Both the position numbers and the translations under genes were made by a program. DNA of 64,000 nucleotides from G965218495 sp965262785. GTDB lineage: Bacteria; Bacteroidota; Rhodothermia; Rhodothermales; Bin80. Under the pieces are notes generated by a model. It was not told where the DNA came from, ran no database searches, and worked only from the letters and a program-made list of their open reading frames with translations. This document shows, piece after piece, positions 9,001 through 18,404 of the stretch (position 1 is its first letter; each line of letters opens with the position of its first letter). The stretch lies in contig OZ253559.1 of NCBI GenBank assembly GCA_965262785.1, positions 2,790,001-2,854,000 on the forward strand, in the 5' to 3' direction.

Positions 9001-9734
9001 GAAGATCCAAGAAAAGCTATCTACGCCATACTGAATCCACGCTGACATCCACTCGCCAGCTCAGTACCATTCTTACACTAGTCTTCAGTCTGGTGCTGGT
9101 GGGTGCTTCAGCAGCACAACCGTCCCCACTGACCATTTCTGCAAAGAGTGGGGCTGCCAGGCTCGTTCCGCACGGGGGCCTCGGTATCACGAAGCTACCG
9201 AGGTATGCGTTATATGCGGAAGTGCAATTCGAAAGGAGATTGGTGACCATTCTTAACGACGTTAAGAGTATTAACGGACACATAGCCATAAGTGGTGCAT
9301 TCTATGGAGGATACTGGAATGACGGCATCAGCTATAATGCTCGTATAATCTGCAGAGACTGCTCTGGAAGTTTACACTCTTACCGCAGCTACGTAGCTGG
9401 CATGCGAGTCTATGCGAATCCGTCCCCCATTCCCCTTAGGTTTGCAAATCCCTTTATGGGGCTGTCATATCATTTTGTCCACGGCAATTACTTAGGCAGC
9501 TACGATGGTGACCATGTGCCGGGCAATTTTACACGCAATGATGACCAATTTAACTTTGGCGCCTTTGAAGCAGGACTACGTCTAGTCATTCCCGTTACGA
9601 ATCGCTTGATCGTTGTCGGTGAAGCCCAAAGATACTTGGGACACTTCCTCAAACCCACAACCAGGCGGGAACCCGGAATCAGGCGGGTCAAGGAGCGGAA
9701 ATCGGTGACACTGGGATTCTCTATTTCTCTCTGA
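8997..9734 (+). CDS. Secreted or outer-membrane beta-barrel-like protein, unknown function
   Basis: I place the start at GTG 8997, which overlaps the preceding stop as GTGA; the in-frame ATG at 8907 would give an Arg-rich leader. The 245-residue product begins with a positively charged n-region and a hydrophobic core (STILTLVFSLVLVGASA) with probable cleavage before AQPSP. The rest alternates hydrophobic and polar residues in beta-like stretches rich in Tyr and Gly (SGAFYGGYWNDG, GLSYHFVHGNYLG) and ends in SVTLGFSISL, consistent with a small outer-membrane barrel. No family was recognised. It may have been the partner of the truncated T9SS cargo gene upstream. Confidence 0.6.
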   Translation: MRRSKKSYLRHTESTLTSTRQLSTILTLVFSLVLVGASAAQPSPLTISAKSGAARLVPHGGLGITKLPRYALYAEVQFERRLVTILNDVKSINGHIAISGAFYGGYWNDGISYNARIICRDCSGSLHSYRSYVAGMRVYANPSPIPLRFANPFMGLSYHFVHGNYLGSYDGDHVPGNFTRNDDQFNFGAFEAGLRLVIPVTNRLIVVGEAQRYLGHFLKPTTRREPGIRRVKERKSVTLGFSISL

Positions 9735-10232
9735 TTCGTCAATAAGCTCGTAGATCGCTGAATGGGCGGCTGTCAACTCTACCCCGGAGCACTTCCTGCA
9801 CTTGTAGCACAACACTGAAACGAAGTGTACAGGCACGGGCTATGGACTCTCCGGTGCTACCAGCACGGTGCTGCGGCTGTGCCGTAATTCCGGGGGGCAG
9901 TGCTGGCCTAGCCCTACCCGTCGGCAACATTTCCGGCTTGACAAGGTGGCCTCACGGCCGATTGCACGGAAGCCAGCCTTTCGCGCGGTGGTTGGTCCGT
10001 GTAGATAGCGTAACTAACACAGCCGCAATGCCCGACTAAGGGCGTTGATTTGGGGTTGAAGAGGCTTGGATTGGCAGGCGCAGCAATGGCAAAAGCTGTA
10101 TCGTGCGCGTGCGTGCTTCGCAGGCACGCACCTATCCTGCCAATGCTTTTGCGGCATCGTGACGATCCGTGGTCCTTATCAATAGCCCTCCCTGGTGAGC
10201 AATACTGCGGGCCTTCTTTCTGTGTTGACACC
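9735..10232. other. Intergenic, no gene recognised
   Basis: About 500 bp between the beta-barrel gene and the IS4-type transposase. It contains a perfect 8-bp stem hairpin (10109-10116 with 10124-10131, loop of 7) without a following T-run, so it is not a standard terminator. No coding signal was seen. Confidence 0.5.
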
Positions 10233-12524
10233 CTACGGCGGCCACAGTCCGTACTTCTTCTGGAGCACGGCAAACATGACAGCACACGCCTCCAGCCGGA
10301 GGTAGCCGCGCGACATGATTTTGGCGCCAGGCGGCGGATCGCTTTTCCGATTCATGTATCCTCCCATCATGGCCAGCAGCAGAATGGCTGCAGCCAGATC
10401 ATCGGGAGACGCCAAGTTGAATCCTTCGGCGTATTCTCGTAGCACGCACAGCTCAATATCTGTAAACAGGATCTCGGCCGGTGCTTCCGGGTCCTGGCGA
10501 CCCAGTAACGTCATCAAGTGCAGGCGCCACGCCATCACCATGTTGATGGTGATGGCCAGGTGAAGACTATCGGCCTTCTGCAAGCGCAACTCCTGCACCT
10601 TGCACACACTCTTGAGAATCCGGAAGCCGTCTTCCACACGCCAGCGCAACATGTAATAGTCGACCATTGTTACGGCCTGTGCCACCGAGGTCACCTCCGC
10701 AGTCGCGAGCAGGTACCACTGAATCGCTTTCTGTCCTTCTGGCGGGTCCGCCTCTCCAACATGTATGGCGGTGACCTTCACCGGGCCGCCCTGCTGTCCA
10801 CGGGTGGGCGGAAGCATGACCGTACGGTAGCGTACCTCCATCTGTGCGATGCGGCCCGCACGGCCCTTATGCTTGACACGGCCCGACTTCTCGCGACGGC
10901 TCAGCCGCTGTATTGCTACCTCAATGGTACCTTTGGGCGCCCCCTGGCGCATGAACTCAAACAACAACGGACCCTTTCTTCCCAGTCTCCGATTCGCCTT
11001 GGCCCGTACTAATAGATCCACCCGTCCCACTTGTTGCTGCGCGGCGAACAGGGCAAAGATGTCCGCTTCCCGATCCATGACGCAGAGTACGCGGGTCTTG
11101 CTGCTGAGGTGTGTGGCCGCCTCGGCGATGTCATGCAGTCCGTCGATCCATTGCTGCGTCTTAGCTGCGTGCTTTCCCGCTTGGGTCCTGTAGGCACAGC
11201 GCAGCACGCCCAGCGGCAACCCCTGCGCACTCAACGCCAACGTCGTATGCAAATGCACCCCCCGTGCTTTCGCGGTGGTCTGGTTGCGCCCGATCACTTC
11301 CAAGCCCTCGCACGCAGGACGGGTGCTGTAGTTGATGTCCGTGCCGTCCTGAAGGCACAGCACCGTCTTTTCCGTGCGCATCCGCTCGATCGTACGACGG
11401 CGATGCGGCGCCAGGATATCCGCGGGCGTGGTTCCCCGCTCGTTGGCCTTCTCTATGAAGCGATAATATCCCCGTATCGCGGCACGATCGGATTTCATGG
11501 TGGCCGTTATGGACTCGCCGGGCGCTCGTGCCAATATAGTGACACTGTTGACCAGGCGGGAAGTCCGCCGCTTATCCCCCAGCTGTGCGCCCCCAAACTC
11601 CTGCGCCGCCCAGGTCTCGGCATCCAGCCCTGCGCCAGCCTCCAGTTTGGGATACGCATCTACGTGCGCCACCCCGAGATGCTTGCGCCACCGGCGGTCC
11701 AGATCATAGACGAACACCGCCTTCTTCGTCCGGGTACACGCCTTGGTCTCGGCATGGCGACCCCGGCCGGTGGTCCTTCCCACATAGTGGAATCCCGCCG
11801 CACGGAAACAGGTCCCCCGCTGCTCAGGCCCCACGAAGGTCTCAATGACCCACGGGGTATAGCCGTAGCGCGCCGCAAAATCCACGGGCAACCGCTTGAG
11901 CACCTTCCCCAGAAGATGACTGGCCAGGTTCTTGACCTTTACGCCTGGCCGAATTAACAGCCGGTTCAGGCCCACTACGCGCATCAGATGCTGCTGGCGC
12001 TGCGCGTGCGTCCAAGCCATCCACCGGTCACGCGGTCCCACATACAGGCCGGAAGCCGCAAAACCGATCGCGCCCAGATACCCGTGATCGCTCCGAAACA
12101 AATACTTTATCTGCGCGCCCGCAAACTGCCTCACCCCCTGCGGATGCTCCGCTGCCATCAGGGTGTTCCAGCGCGCACGCTGCGTCGCATCCTCCACCAA
12201 CTCCAAGGCCAAGCCCTTGATCTGTTTGAGCGAAGCGGGCACCTCCACTGGTTTCGGCACCGGCTGGTCCAACAGCCGGGGCGTACCGCTTGCAATGGTG
12301 CGCCTGGGCGCGGGCAACGACAGCCTGTCCTCGGATTCCAGCGTCTTGAGCGCCTTCAGACACCCGGTCTGCTGCAGATTCCCACGAGCATCACGAAAGC
12401 CGAATGCATGGCACACCTGGCGGCTGATGGCCGTACGGCTTTCACCGGTATGCGCTTCCAATGTGCGCAAAAGCCGCGCCTCAGAGGTCCGCAGCGTGCG
12501 AAGAATCTGGCTCTGCGTAAGCAT
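10233..12524 (-). CDS. IS4/Tn5-type transposase with N-terminal DUF4338 (DruA-like) domain
   Basis: A 763-residue two-part protein. Residues about 105-285 match DUF4338 (IKYLFRSDHGYLGAIGFAAS, RDRWMAW, KNLASHLLGKVLKRL, IETFVGPEQRGTCFRAAG). Residues about 304-760 are a Tn5/IS50-like transposase: the N-terminal WAAQEFGGAQLGDKRR and YYRFIEK segments, catalytic candidates Asp393 (LQDGTDIN), Asp484 (MDREADIF) and the Glu of YMLRWRVEDGFRILK (Y-x2-R-x3-E-x6-K). The frame is intact and all three catalytic residues are present, so it may be active. DUF4338 alone is DruA of the Druantia defence system; its job in a transposase fusion is unknown to me, DNA binding being a guess. I could not define the IS ends. 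Confidence 0.9.
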   Translation of the reverse strand: MLTQSQILRTLRTSEARLLRTLEAHTGESRTAISRQVCHAFGFRDARGNLQQTGCLKALKTLESEDRLSLPAPRRTIASGTPRLLDQPVPKPVEVPASLKQIKGLALELVEDATQRARWNTLMAAEHPQGVRQFAGAQIKYLFRSDHGYLGAIGFAASGLYVGPRDRWMAWTHAQRQQHLMRVVGLNRLLIRPGVKVKNLASHLLGKVLKRLPVDFAARYGYTPWVIETFVGPEQRGTCFRAAGFHYVGRTTGRGRHAETKACTRTKKAVFVYDLDRRWRKHLGVAHVDAYPKLEAGAGLDAETWAAQEFGGAQLGDKRRTSRLVNSVTILARAPGESITATMKSDRAAIRGYYRFIEKANERGTTPADILAPHRRRTIERMRTEKTVLCLQDGTDINYSTRPACEGLEVIGRNQTTAKARGVHLHTTLALSAQGLPLGVLRCAYRTQAGKHAAKTQQWIDGLHDIAEAATHLSSKTRVLCVMDREADIFALFAAQQQVGRVDLLVRAKANRRLGRKGPLLFEFMRQGAPKGTIEVAIQRLSRREKSGRVKHKGRAGRIAQMEVRYRTVMLPPTRGQQGGPVKVTAIHVGEADPPEGQKAIQWYLLATAEVTSVAQAVTMVDYYMLRWRVEDGFRILKSVCKVQELRLQKADSLHLAITINMVMAWRLHLMTLLGRQDPEAPAEILFTDIELCVLREYAEGFNLASPDDLAAAILLLAMMGGYMNRKSDPPPGAKIMSRGYLRLEACAVMFAVLQKKYGLWPP

Positions 12525-13368
12525 GCCGCAAAGCTACACGGCATGATTTACAAAGTCAAGTCGCTAATTTGGGGACAGGGTAGCCCTAGCCTTCGAGGTT
12601 GGGGTAGACACGCGCAGGATTGCGCGCCCGCAGCCAGCAACTTTGGGCCCAAGGGCTACATTGATAATTGTTGGCGATCGCCTACGAAATACAGCAGTGG
12701 GAATAGATGCCCTGGACGGTCCGCCAGGAGGGTGCGACTATGAACGAGGTGAATAGAACCTCTGCTGCGCGGATAGCGGTAAAGGAGGGGTAAGAAGGAG
12801 AGCACGAGGCTCGTTGGCAGGTAAGCGTCAGATGGCACACTGTTCAGCGATGGCACTACTATGACCAAAAGGGCAGGCTTGTTCTCTCTACCTCCCGCCT
12901 GTGAGGCGGGTCAATGGGAACCCTATCAGCGTGCTGGGGATCTCATTCACCGGGACGCTTACCGTAGAAGGCTTGCTGCAGTACCTGCTACCACCGGTTA
13001 CCATAATTGCCAGTTCCGCGTGGTATTGGCGGATTAGGCAGGGCAGTCTGCCCGGGCTTATTTCGCAGGTCTTTCCTTCTACCGTGTACTACCCACCGCC
13101 AGGCAGAGCAGCGACATACACCGGCCTGCCAAGCCTACGATCTTCGCCGGATTTGAGGTCCGTAGGCACGCCATTTCGGCCAGCGTCTACGACCGCGCCA
13201 CTCGAGCCTGCAGGCAACACATAGATGCCTTCCGCTACTCTTGGATGATCTGGCTATCGCCATTCTGATGGTGGCTTTGGTGGAGATACATGGATTGCAA
13301 AACCGATCCGCCTCCAATGTCTACCATCGCCTCGCACGGCTAGCGCCTATTGGGGCCCGGGGCGCTAA
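12525..13368. other. Intergenic, no gene recognised
   Basis: About 840 bp between two IS elements. A 7-bp stem hairpin (12894-12900 with 12904-12910) has no T-run. Short frames on both strands show no recognisable motif. Probably decayed sequence. Confidence 0.5.
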
Positions 13369-13448
13369 GGGATCGCACAAATTCAAGTTGGGAATTGGAG
13401 AGTTGCTGTGGAGGTGGACCCTAGTCTCCACCATTCCTTTCCAATCAT

Positions 13449-14417
13449 ATGAACCCCTCACAGCCTGTTTTGGGGAGGGCTGAGGCGCCTTTAGACGCCC
13501 AGATCAATCCCTCCGGTGACTCGCGGCGGCTTCTGATGAAGCTCTGCACGCACATACTTCAACAATTGACCACCGACTGGCCCATTCCGGCAGCGCAGCA
13601 GCAGCCGGCGCCACCGCCCGTAGTGATGAAGGCTTCTGCTGCGGCGCAGGACACAAAGCCGGACTCGGCGCAGTTGAATGAAGCGTGGCAGCTGTTGCAT
13701 TCGCGCAGTCTGCAAGACGACCCGATCGTTGCGATCTGGCTGCGCGGGCTGTGCCCACGCGGCGTTAGCATCGTTCTTGGAGCGGGTCTGACCATCACGG
13801 GCTATCGCCGCATACTTAGCCTGGTAGCGTGCTACCCTGAGAACGTCTCTGCTCTTACGTCCTTTGTGCAGTCGCTGTCCGATCGTGGTCTTTCGGCCGC
13901 CGACGGGCTGCTCTGTGTGCTGCCCAGCAGTACGGGACTTCAATCGGCGGTGCGCCAGGTGTTCGGCGCCAAGGTCGCTATACAGCGCTGTCTCAATTCG
14001 CTGTTGGATCAAATCACCTGTGGTCTTCCGGAAGACCTTGTTCCTGTGTATCGCAATCGCCTCCGCCAGGCATGGAATGGGTTCGATGCCCGGGAAGCTG
14101 AACGCGCACTCACCCGTATTCACCAGGACTTGACGCGTGTCAATCGGTCCGCAGCGAAGGTTTTATGGGAGGGCCTGGAGCAATCTCTGACGATTCAACG
14201 CACGGGCATGCTGCTCAAGCTCGACCGGGGGCTACGCGTGATGCGCTTCATGGATGCCATCAGTCGCAGGTTGCAGACCCCGGCCAGCGCCGTTTTCCAG
14301 CAACGCGAACAGATGGCACTGGCACTGTTGGAACACGAGGCTCAGCTGCGCCGTGTGGCCCATGCGGCCTATCTGCCACAACTTCGTGAGAGTCTCATCA
14401 ACCTTAACGCCGTCTGA
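13449..14417 (+). CDS. Catalytically inactive transposase paralogue, element copy 1
   Basis: A 322-residue protein that aligns by eye, almost without gaps, with the core of the transposase encoded downstream: GLTITGYRRILSLVACYPEN against GITTEGEKVVLGFAESRTEN, VFGAKVAIQRC against VFGDAVVFQRC. At the catalytic positions Asp179 is Arg99, Asp239 is Pro159 (the 60-residue spacing is kept), and Glu351 falls at Ala270. The first 100 residues lack the transposase N-terminal domain and are Pro/Ala-rich. The stop (TGA 14415-14417) overlaps the transposase ATG (14417-14419), implying coupled translation. A regulatory, dimerising or target-binding role is possible. A second, nearly identical intact copy lies at 17098-18066. 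Confidence 0.8.
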   Translation: MNPSQPVLGRAEAPLDAQINPSGDSRRLLMKLCTHILQQLTTDWPIPAAQQQPAPPPVVMKASAAAQDTKPDSAQLNEAWQLLHSRSLQDDPIVAIWLRGLCPRGVSIVLGAGLTITGYRRILSLVACYPENVSALTSFVQSLSDRGLSAADGLLCVLPSSTGLQSAVRQVFGAKVAIQRCLNSLLDQITCGLPEDLVPVYRNRLRQAWNGFDAREAERALTRIHQDLTRVNRSAAKVLWEGLEQSLTIQRTGMLLKLDRGLRVMRFMDAISRRLQTPASAVFQQREQMALALLEHEAQLRRVAHAAYLPQLRESLINLNAV

Positions 14418-15480
14418 TGCCCCATACCCCTATGCTGGATCAATCACTCATCGAGGACTTTCGGGGGCTTGCGCAAAGGAACTTCATCGGCCTGGCCAGC
14501 TGCCTTGGATGTCTTGATCATCTTCTTACCAAGATGGCCACATGGGTCATGGAAGCCGAGGCCCACTTCATATGCGGCGCACGTGGGAAGCACCATAAGA
14601 CCGGCTTTCAGCGCTGGGGGGCGAATCCGGGTTCCATCCGCGTCGGTTTGGAGCGCATTGCGGTCCGCGTTCCGCGCGTGCGGAATGTACGAACCCGAAA
14701 GGAGCGTCCTCTGCAAACGTACCGCCTCTTGCGCGAGCGTGGGCTTATGGACCGGGAAAGCGTGACACGAGGGTTGCTGTGTGGACTCTCGCGGCGCAAT
14801 TACAGGCAGGCGGCCCAAGTCTTTACCGATAGTCTGGGGTTGAGCGCCAGCAGCATTGGCAACGCCTTCATTACGCAGACGGCAGCGCTACTGGAGGCAT
14901 TTGAGACGCGCCGATTCGATCAGCACACCTTTGCGGCGCTCCTGCTTGATGGCAAGTATTTGGCTGGTATGCAGATGATCGTAGCGATGGGCATCACGAC
15001 CGAGGGCGAGAAGGTCGTACTGGGCTTTGCGGAAAGCCGTACCGAGAACAGTGCGCAGGTGGAGTCGCTGCTGCAGGATCTGTTGCGTCGGGGCTTCACC
15101 CATACCGACAAGCTGTTGGTACAGGTGGACGGCAGCCGCGGGCTTCGCAAGGGAATCAGTGCGGTGTTTGGGGATGCGGTCGTATTCCAGCGCTGCCAAT
15201 GGCACAAGCGTACCAATGTGACGCGTCACATCAAGAGCGAGCCAGCGGCCACGCAAATGAAGCGTCGGCTTCAGGCGGCTTGGGAACTGCCCACGTACGC
15301 AGAGGCACGGGCGGCGCTTGGGTCGCTGCATGAAGCGCTGCAGCGGTCGTGCCCGAAAGCCGCACGCAGTCTGGAGGAGGGTATGGAGGATACGCTGGCG
15401 CTTCACCGGTTGGGGGTGCGGAACCAGGCTGTCAGAGACAGTCTGAAGACGACAAACATCATCGAGAACCTCAACAGCAT
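14417..15480 (+). pseudogene. IS256/Mutator transposase, copy 1, 5' part
   Basis: First 354 codons of the copy 1 transposase, containing both catalytic Asp residues (LLLDGKYL and VQVDGSRGL) and ending just past the catalytic Glu (NIIENLNS). Translation would run on for six codons into the inserted element (stop at 15499). The 3' part is at 18155-18404; joining them after removing the inserted copy and one duplication restores 437 residues. Disruption is by insertion only; no other lesion is seen. Confidence 0.9.
15473..15480 (+). repeat. Target-site duplication, left copy
   Basis: AACAGCAT directly before the tip of nested element copy 2; the identical 8 bases follow its other tip at 18147-18154. 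The preceding C may make it 9 bp, as the last base of the tip is ambiguous. Length fits IS256-family elements. Confidence 0.95.
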
Positions 15481-15784
15481 GGGATTGCACAAAATTTAGT
15501 TGGGTTTCGGCGGCTTCTGCCGAGATGGGCCCTCAAAGTAGATATCTTTTGGCAATGGATTGCGCTTCGGGCCGAGAGTGTGGGTGCAAATGGGGCGGTG
15601 CATGCCTATGTGGGCCCAATTGCGTGCTCACACGCGGATTTTCGGGCGTAGGTAGGCTCGTGGAGTGACTTTCCGGGCACGATATCCCGCAGGGATCCTC
15701 TGATCGCACGCGTAAGCGGCGATCTTGGCAGGGTGCAGCGCCTCAGAGCGTCCAGGCAGCTGCGGGTTTTGCGTTATGCCAGCG
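15481..15784 (-). other. Noncoding 3' segment of element copy 2
   Basis: About 300 bp between the transposase stop and the element tip, present and highly similar in copy 1 (18405-18708). It carries a hairpin near the tip (15507-15523) whose one difference between copies turns an A-U pair into a G-U pair, so pairing is kept. No open frame or known RNA motif was recognised. It could hold regulatory or end-recognition sites or a structured transcript. Confidence 0.6.
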
Positions 15785-17101
15785 TCAGCAGCGCACTACT
15801 GCGCGGGGGCATCCAGCGGCAGGTGTTGCCTTTGCAGCCCCTTGGGGCTGGCAGACCGAATCCCCACTAACCCATTGACCCCCGGAGGTGCTCAGCGCCT
15901 GGGTCAGCTCCTTCATGTCCTCCCGGCGTATCGGCTTCAGATTCGACTCGTACTGCATGAATATCGCCCCGCACCAGCGCTGACGCATCCCCGATGATCC
16001 CCAGCGCTTCACGTTCCGTGATCGGTTCGCAATAATGCTGTTGAGGTTCTCGATGATGTTTGTCGTCTTCAGACTGTCTCTGACAGCCTGGTTCCGCACC
16101 CCCAACCGGTGAAGCGCCAGCGTATCCTCCATACCCTCCTCCAGACTGCGTGCGGCTTTCGGGCACGACCGCTGCAGCGCTTCATGCAGCGACACAAGCG
16201 CCGCCCGTGCCTCTGCGTACGTGGGCAGTTCCCAAGCCGCCTGAAGCCGACGCTTCATTTGCGTGGCCGCTGGCTCGCTCTTGATGTGACGCGTCACATT
16301 GGTACGCTTGTGCCACTGGCAGCGCTGGAATACGACCGCATCCCCAAACACCGCGCCGATCCCCTTGCGAAGCCCGCGGCTGCCGTCCACCTGCACCAAC
16401 AGCTTGTCGGTATGGGTGAAGCCCCGACGCAACAGATCCTGCAGCAGCGACTCCACCTGCGCACTGTTCTCGGTACGGCTTTCCGCAAAGCCCAGTACGA
16501 CCTTCTCGCCCTCGGTCGTGATGCCCATCGCTACGATCATCTGCATACCAGCCAAATACTTGCCATCAAGCAGGAGCACCGCAAAGGTGTGCTGATCGAA
16601 GCGGCGCGTCTCAAATGCCTTCAGTAGCGCTGCCGTCTGCGTTATGAAGGCGTTGCCAATGCTGCTGGCACTCAACCCCAGACTATCGGTGAAGACTTGG
16701 GCCGCCTGCCTGTAATTGCGCCGCGACAGTCCACACAGCAACCTTCTTACCACGCTTTCCCGGTCCATAAGCCCACGCTCGCGCAAGAGGCGGTACGTTT
16801 GCAGAGGACGCTCCTTTCGGGTTCGTACATTCCGCACGCGCGGAACGCGGACCGCAATGCGCTCCAAACCGACGCGGATGGAACCCGGATTCGCCCCCCA
16901 GCGCTGAAAGCCGGTCTTATGGTGCTTCCCACGTGCACCGCATATGAAGTGGGCCTCGGCCTCCATGACCCATGTGGCCATCTTGGTAAGAAGATGATCA
17001 AGACTTCCAAGGCAGCTGGCCAGGCCGATGAAATTCCTTTGCGCAAGCCCGCGAAGGTCCTCGATGAGTGATTGATCCAGCATAGGGGTATGGGTCATCA
17101 T
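15785..17101 (-). CDS. IS256/Mutator family transposase, copy 2
   Basis: A complete 438-residue transposase. Catalytic candidates are Asp179 (LLLDGKYL), Asp239 (VQVDGSRGLRKG) and Glu351 (TNIIENLNS), with the family's CQWHKRTN motif (Cys261, His264) between them. The N-terminal region (residues 1-120) is the DNA-binding part. The family transposes by cut/copy with 8-9 bp duplications, which agrees with the duplication seen here. Start ATG at 17101 overlaps the stop of the dead paralogue at 17098. Length is at the long end for the family because of a 45-residue tail. Confidence 0.95.
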   Translation of the reverse strand: MMTHTPMLDQSLIEDLRGLAQRNFIGLASCLGSLDHLLTKMATWVMEAEAHFICGARGKHHKTGFQRWGANPGSIRVGLERIAVRVPRVRNVRTRKERPLQTYRLLRERGLMDRESVVRRLLCGLSRRNYRQAAQVFTDSLGLSASSIGNAFITQTAALLKAFETRRFDQHTFAVLLLDGKYLAGMQMIVAMGITTEGEKVVLGFAESRTENSAQVESLLQDLLRRGFTHTDKLLVQVDGSRGLRKGIGAVFGDAVVFQRCQWHKRTNVTRHIKSEPAATQMKRRLQAAWELPTYAEARAALVSLHEALQRSCPKAARSLEEGMEDTLALHRLGVRNQAVRDSLKTTNIIENLNSIIANRSRNVKRWGSSGMRQRWCGAIFMQYESNLKPIRREDMKELTQALSTSGGQWVSGDSVCQPQGAAKATPAAGCPRAVVRC

Positions 17102-18066
17102 ACGGCGTTGAGGTTGATGAGAATCTCACGAAGTTGTGGCAGATGGGCCGCATGGGCCACACGGCGCAGATGAGCCTCGTGTTCCAACAGTGCCAGTGCC
17201 ATCTGTTCGCGTTGCTGGAAAACGGCGCTGGCCGGGGTCTGCAACCTGCGACTGATGGCATCCATGAAGCGCATCACGCGCAGCCCCCGGTCGAGCTTGA
17301 GCAGCATGCCCGTGCGTTGAATCGTCAGAGATTGCTCCAGGCCCTCCCATAAAACCTTCGCTGCGGACCGATTGACGCGCGTCAAGTCCTGGTGAATACG
17401 GGTGAGTGCGCGTTCAGCTTCCCGGGCATCGAACCCGTTCCATGCCTGGCGGAGGCGATTGCGATACACAGGAACAAGGTCTTCCGGAAGACCACAGGTG
17501 ACTTGATCCAACAGCGTATTGAGACAGCGCTGTATAGCGACCCTGGGGCCGAACACCTGGCGCACCGCCGATTGAAGTCCCGTACTGCTGGGCAGCACAC
17601 AGAGCAGCCCATCGGCGGCCGAAAGACCACGATCGCACAGCGACTGCACAAAGGACGTAAGAGCAGAGACGTTTTCAGGGTAGCACGCTACCAGGCCAAG
17701 TATGCGGCGATAGCCCGTGATGGTCAGACCCGCTCCAAGAACGATGCTAACGCCGCGTGGGCACAGCCCGCGCAGCCAGATCGCAACGATCGGGTCGTCT
17801 TGCAGACTGCGCGAATGCAACAGCTGCCACGCTTCATTCAACTGCGCCGAGTCCGGCTTTGTGTCCTGGGCCGCAGCAGAAGCCTTGATCACTACGGGCG
17901 GTGGCACCGGCTGCTGCTGCGCTGCCGGAATGGGCCAGTCGGTGGTCAATTGTTGCAGTATGTGCGTGCAGAGCTTCATCAGAAGCCGCCGCGCGTCACC
18001 GGAGGGATTGATCTGGGCGTCTGCAGGCGCCTCAGTGCTCCCCAAAACAGGCTGTGAGGGGTTCAT
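17098..18066 (-). CDS. Catalytically inactive transposase paralogue, element copy 2
   Basis: The 322-residue counterpart of 13449-14417, with only scattered substitutions (for example Ser/Gly, Ser/Cys and Asn/Thr changes) and no frame damage. Arg99, Pro159 and Ala270 at the former catalytic positions are identical in both copies. It precedes and overlaps the active transposase gene. Both element copies keep the frame open, but they are so similar that this alone does not prove selection. An alternative is that it is a decaying tandem transposase duplicate retained by hitch-hiking. Confidence 0.8.
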   Translation of the reverse strand: MNPSQPVLGSTEAPADAQINPSGDARRLLMKLCTHILQQLTTDWPIPAAQQQPVPPPVVIKASAAAQDTKPDSAQLNEAWQLLHSRSLQDDPIVAIWLRGLCPRGVSIVLGAGLTITGYRRILGLVACYPENVSALTSFVQSLCDRGLSAADGLLCVLPSSTGLQSAVRQVFGPRVAIQRCLNTLLDQVTCGLPEDLVPVYRNRLRQAWNGFDAREAERALTRIHQDLTRVNRSAAKVLWEGLEQSLTIQRTGMLLKLDRGLRVMRFMDAISRRLQTPASAVFQQREQMALALLEHEAHLRRVAHAAHLPQLREILINLNAV

Positions 18067-18146
18067 ATGGTTGGAAAGGAGTGGTGGAGGCTAGGGTCCA
18101 CCTCCACAGCAACTTTCCAATTCCCAACTTGAATTTGTGCAATCCC

Positions 18147-18154
18147 AACAGCAT
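18147..18154 (+). repeat. Target-site duplication, right copy
   Basis: AACAGCAT following the tip of nested element copy 2, identical to 15473-15480. The copy 1 transposase frame continues directly after it. Confidence 0.95.
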
Positions 18155-18404
18155 TATTGCGAACCGATCACGGAACGTGAAGCGCTGGGGATCATCGGGG
18201 ATGCGTCAGCGCTGGTGCGGGGCGATATTCATGCAGTACGAGTCGAATCTGAAGCCGATACGCCGGGAGGACATGAAGGAACTGACCCAGGTCCTGAGCA
18301 CCTCCGGGGGTCAATGGGTTAGTGGGGATTCGGTCTGCCAGCCCCAGAGGACTGCAAAGGCAACACCTGGCGCTCAATGCCCCAGCGCAGTAGTGCGCTG
18401 CTGA
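18155..18404 (+). pseudogene. IS256/Mutator transposase, copy 1, 3' part
   Basis: The C-terminal 83 codons of the copy 1 transposase (IIANRSRNVKRWGSSGMRQR onwards), matching the copy 2 protein with a few substitutions. It is in frame with 14417-15480 once the nested element is removed and has no start of its own. Confidence 0.9.

Larger units (their letters stand above)
15481..18146 (-). mobile_element. IS256/Mutator-type two-gene element, copy 2 (nested, intact)
   Basis: A complete 2,666-bp element inserted in the transposase gene of copy 1 in opposite orientation. Both tips read GGGATTGCACAAA inward; the terminal repeats run about 24 bp with three mismatches. Contents in reading order on the minus strand are the left end, dead-transposase gene (18066-17098), transposase (17101-15785) and about 300 bp of noncoding DNA. 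Flanked by AACAGCAT duplications. Apparently autonomous. Confidence 0.95.

Noticed and set aside
10109..10131. 8-bp stem hairpin as a terminator
   Set aside because: No T-run follows on either strand.
10050..12743. Several plus-strand frames of 70-308 codons opposite the IS4-type transposase
   Set aside because: All mirror the intact 763-residue transposase; none has protein-like composition.
12894..12910. 7-bp stem hairpin as a terminator
   Set aside because: No T-run follows; probably chance in GC-rich sequence.
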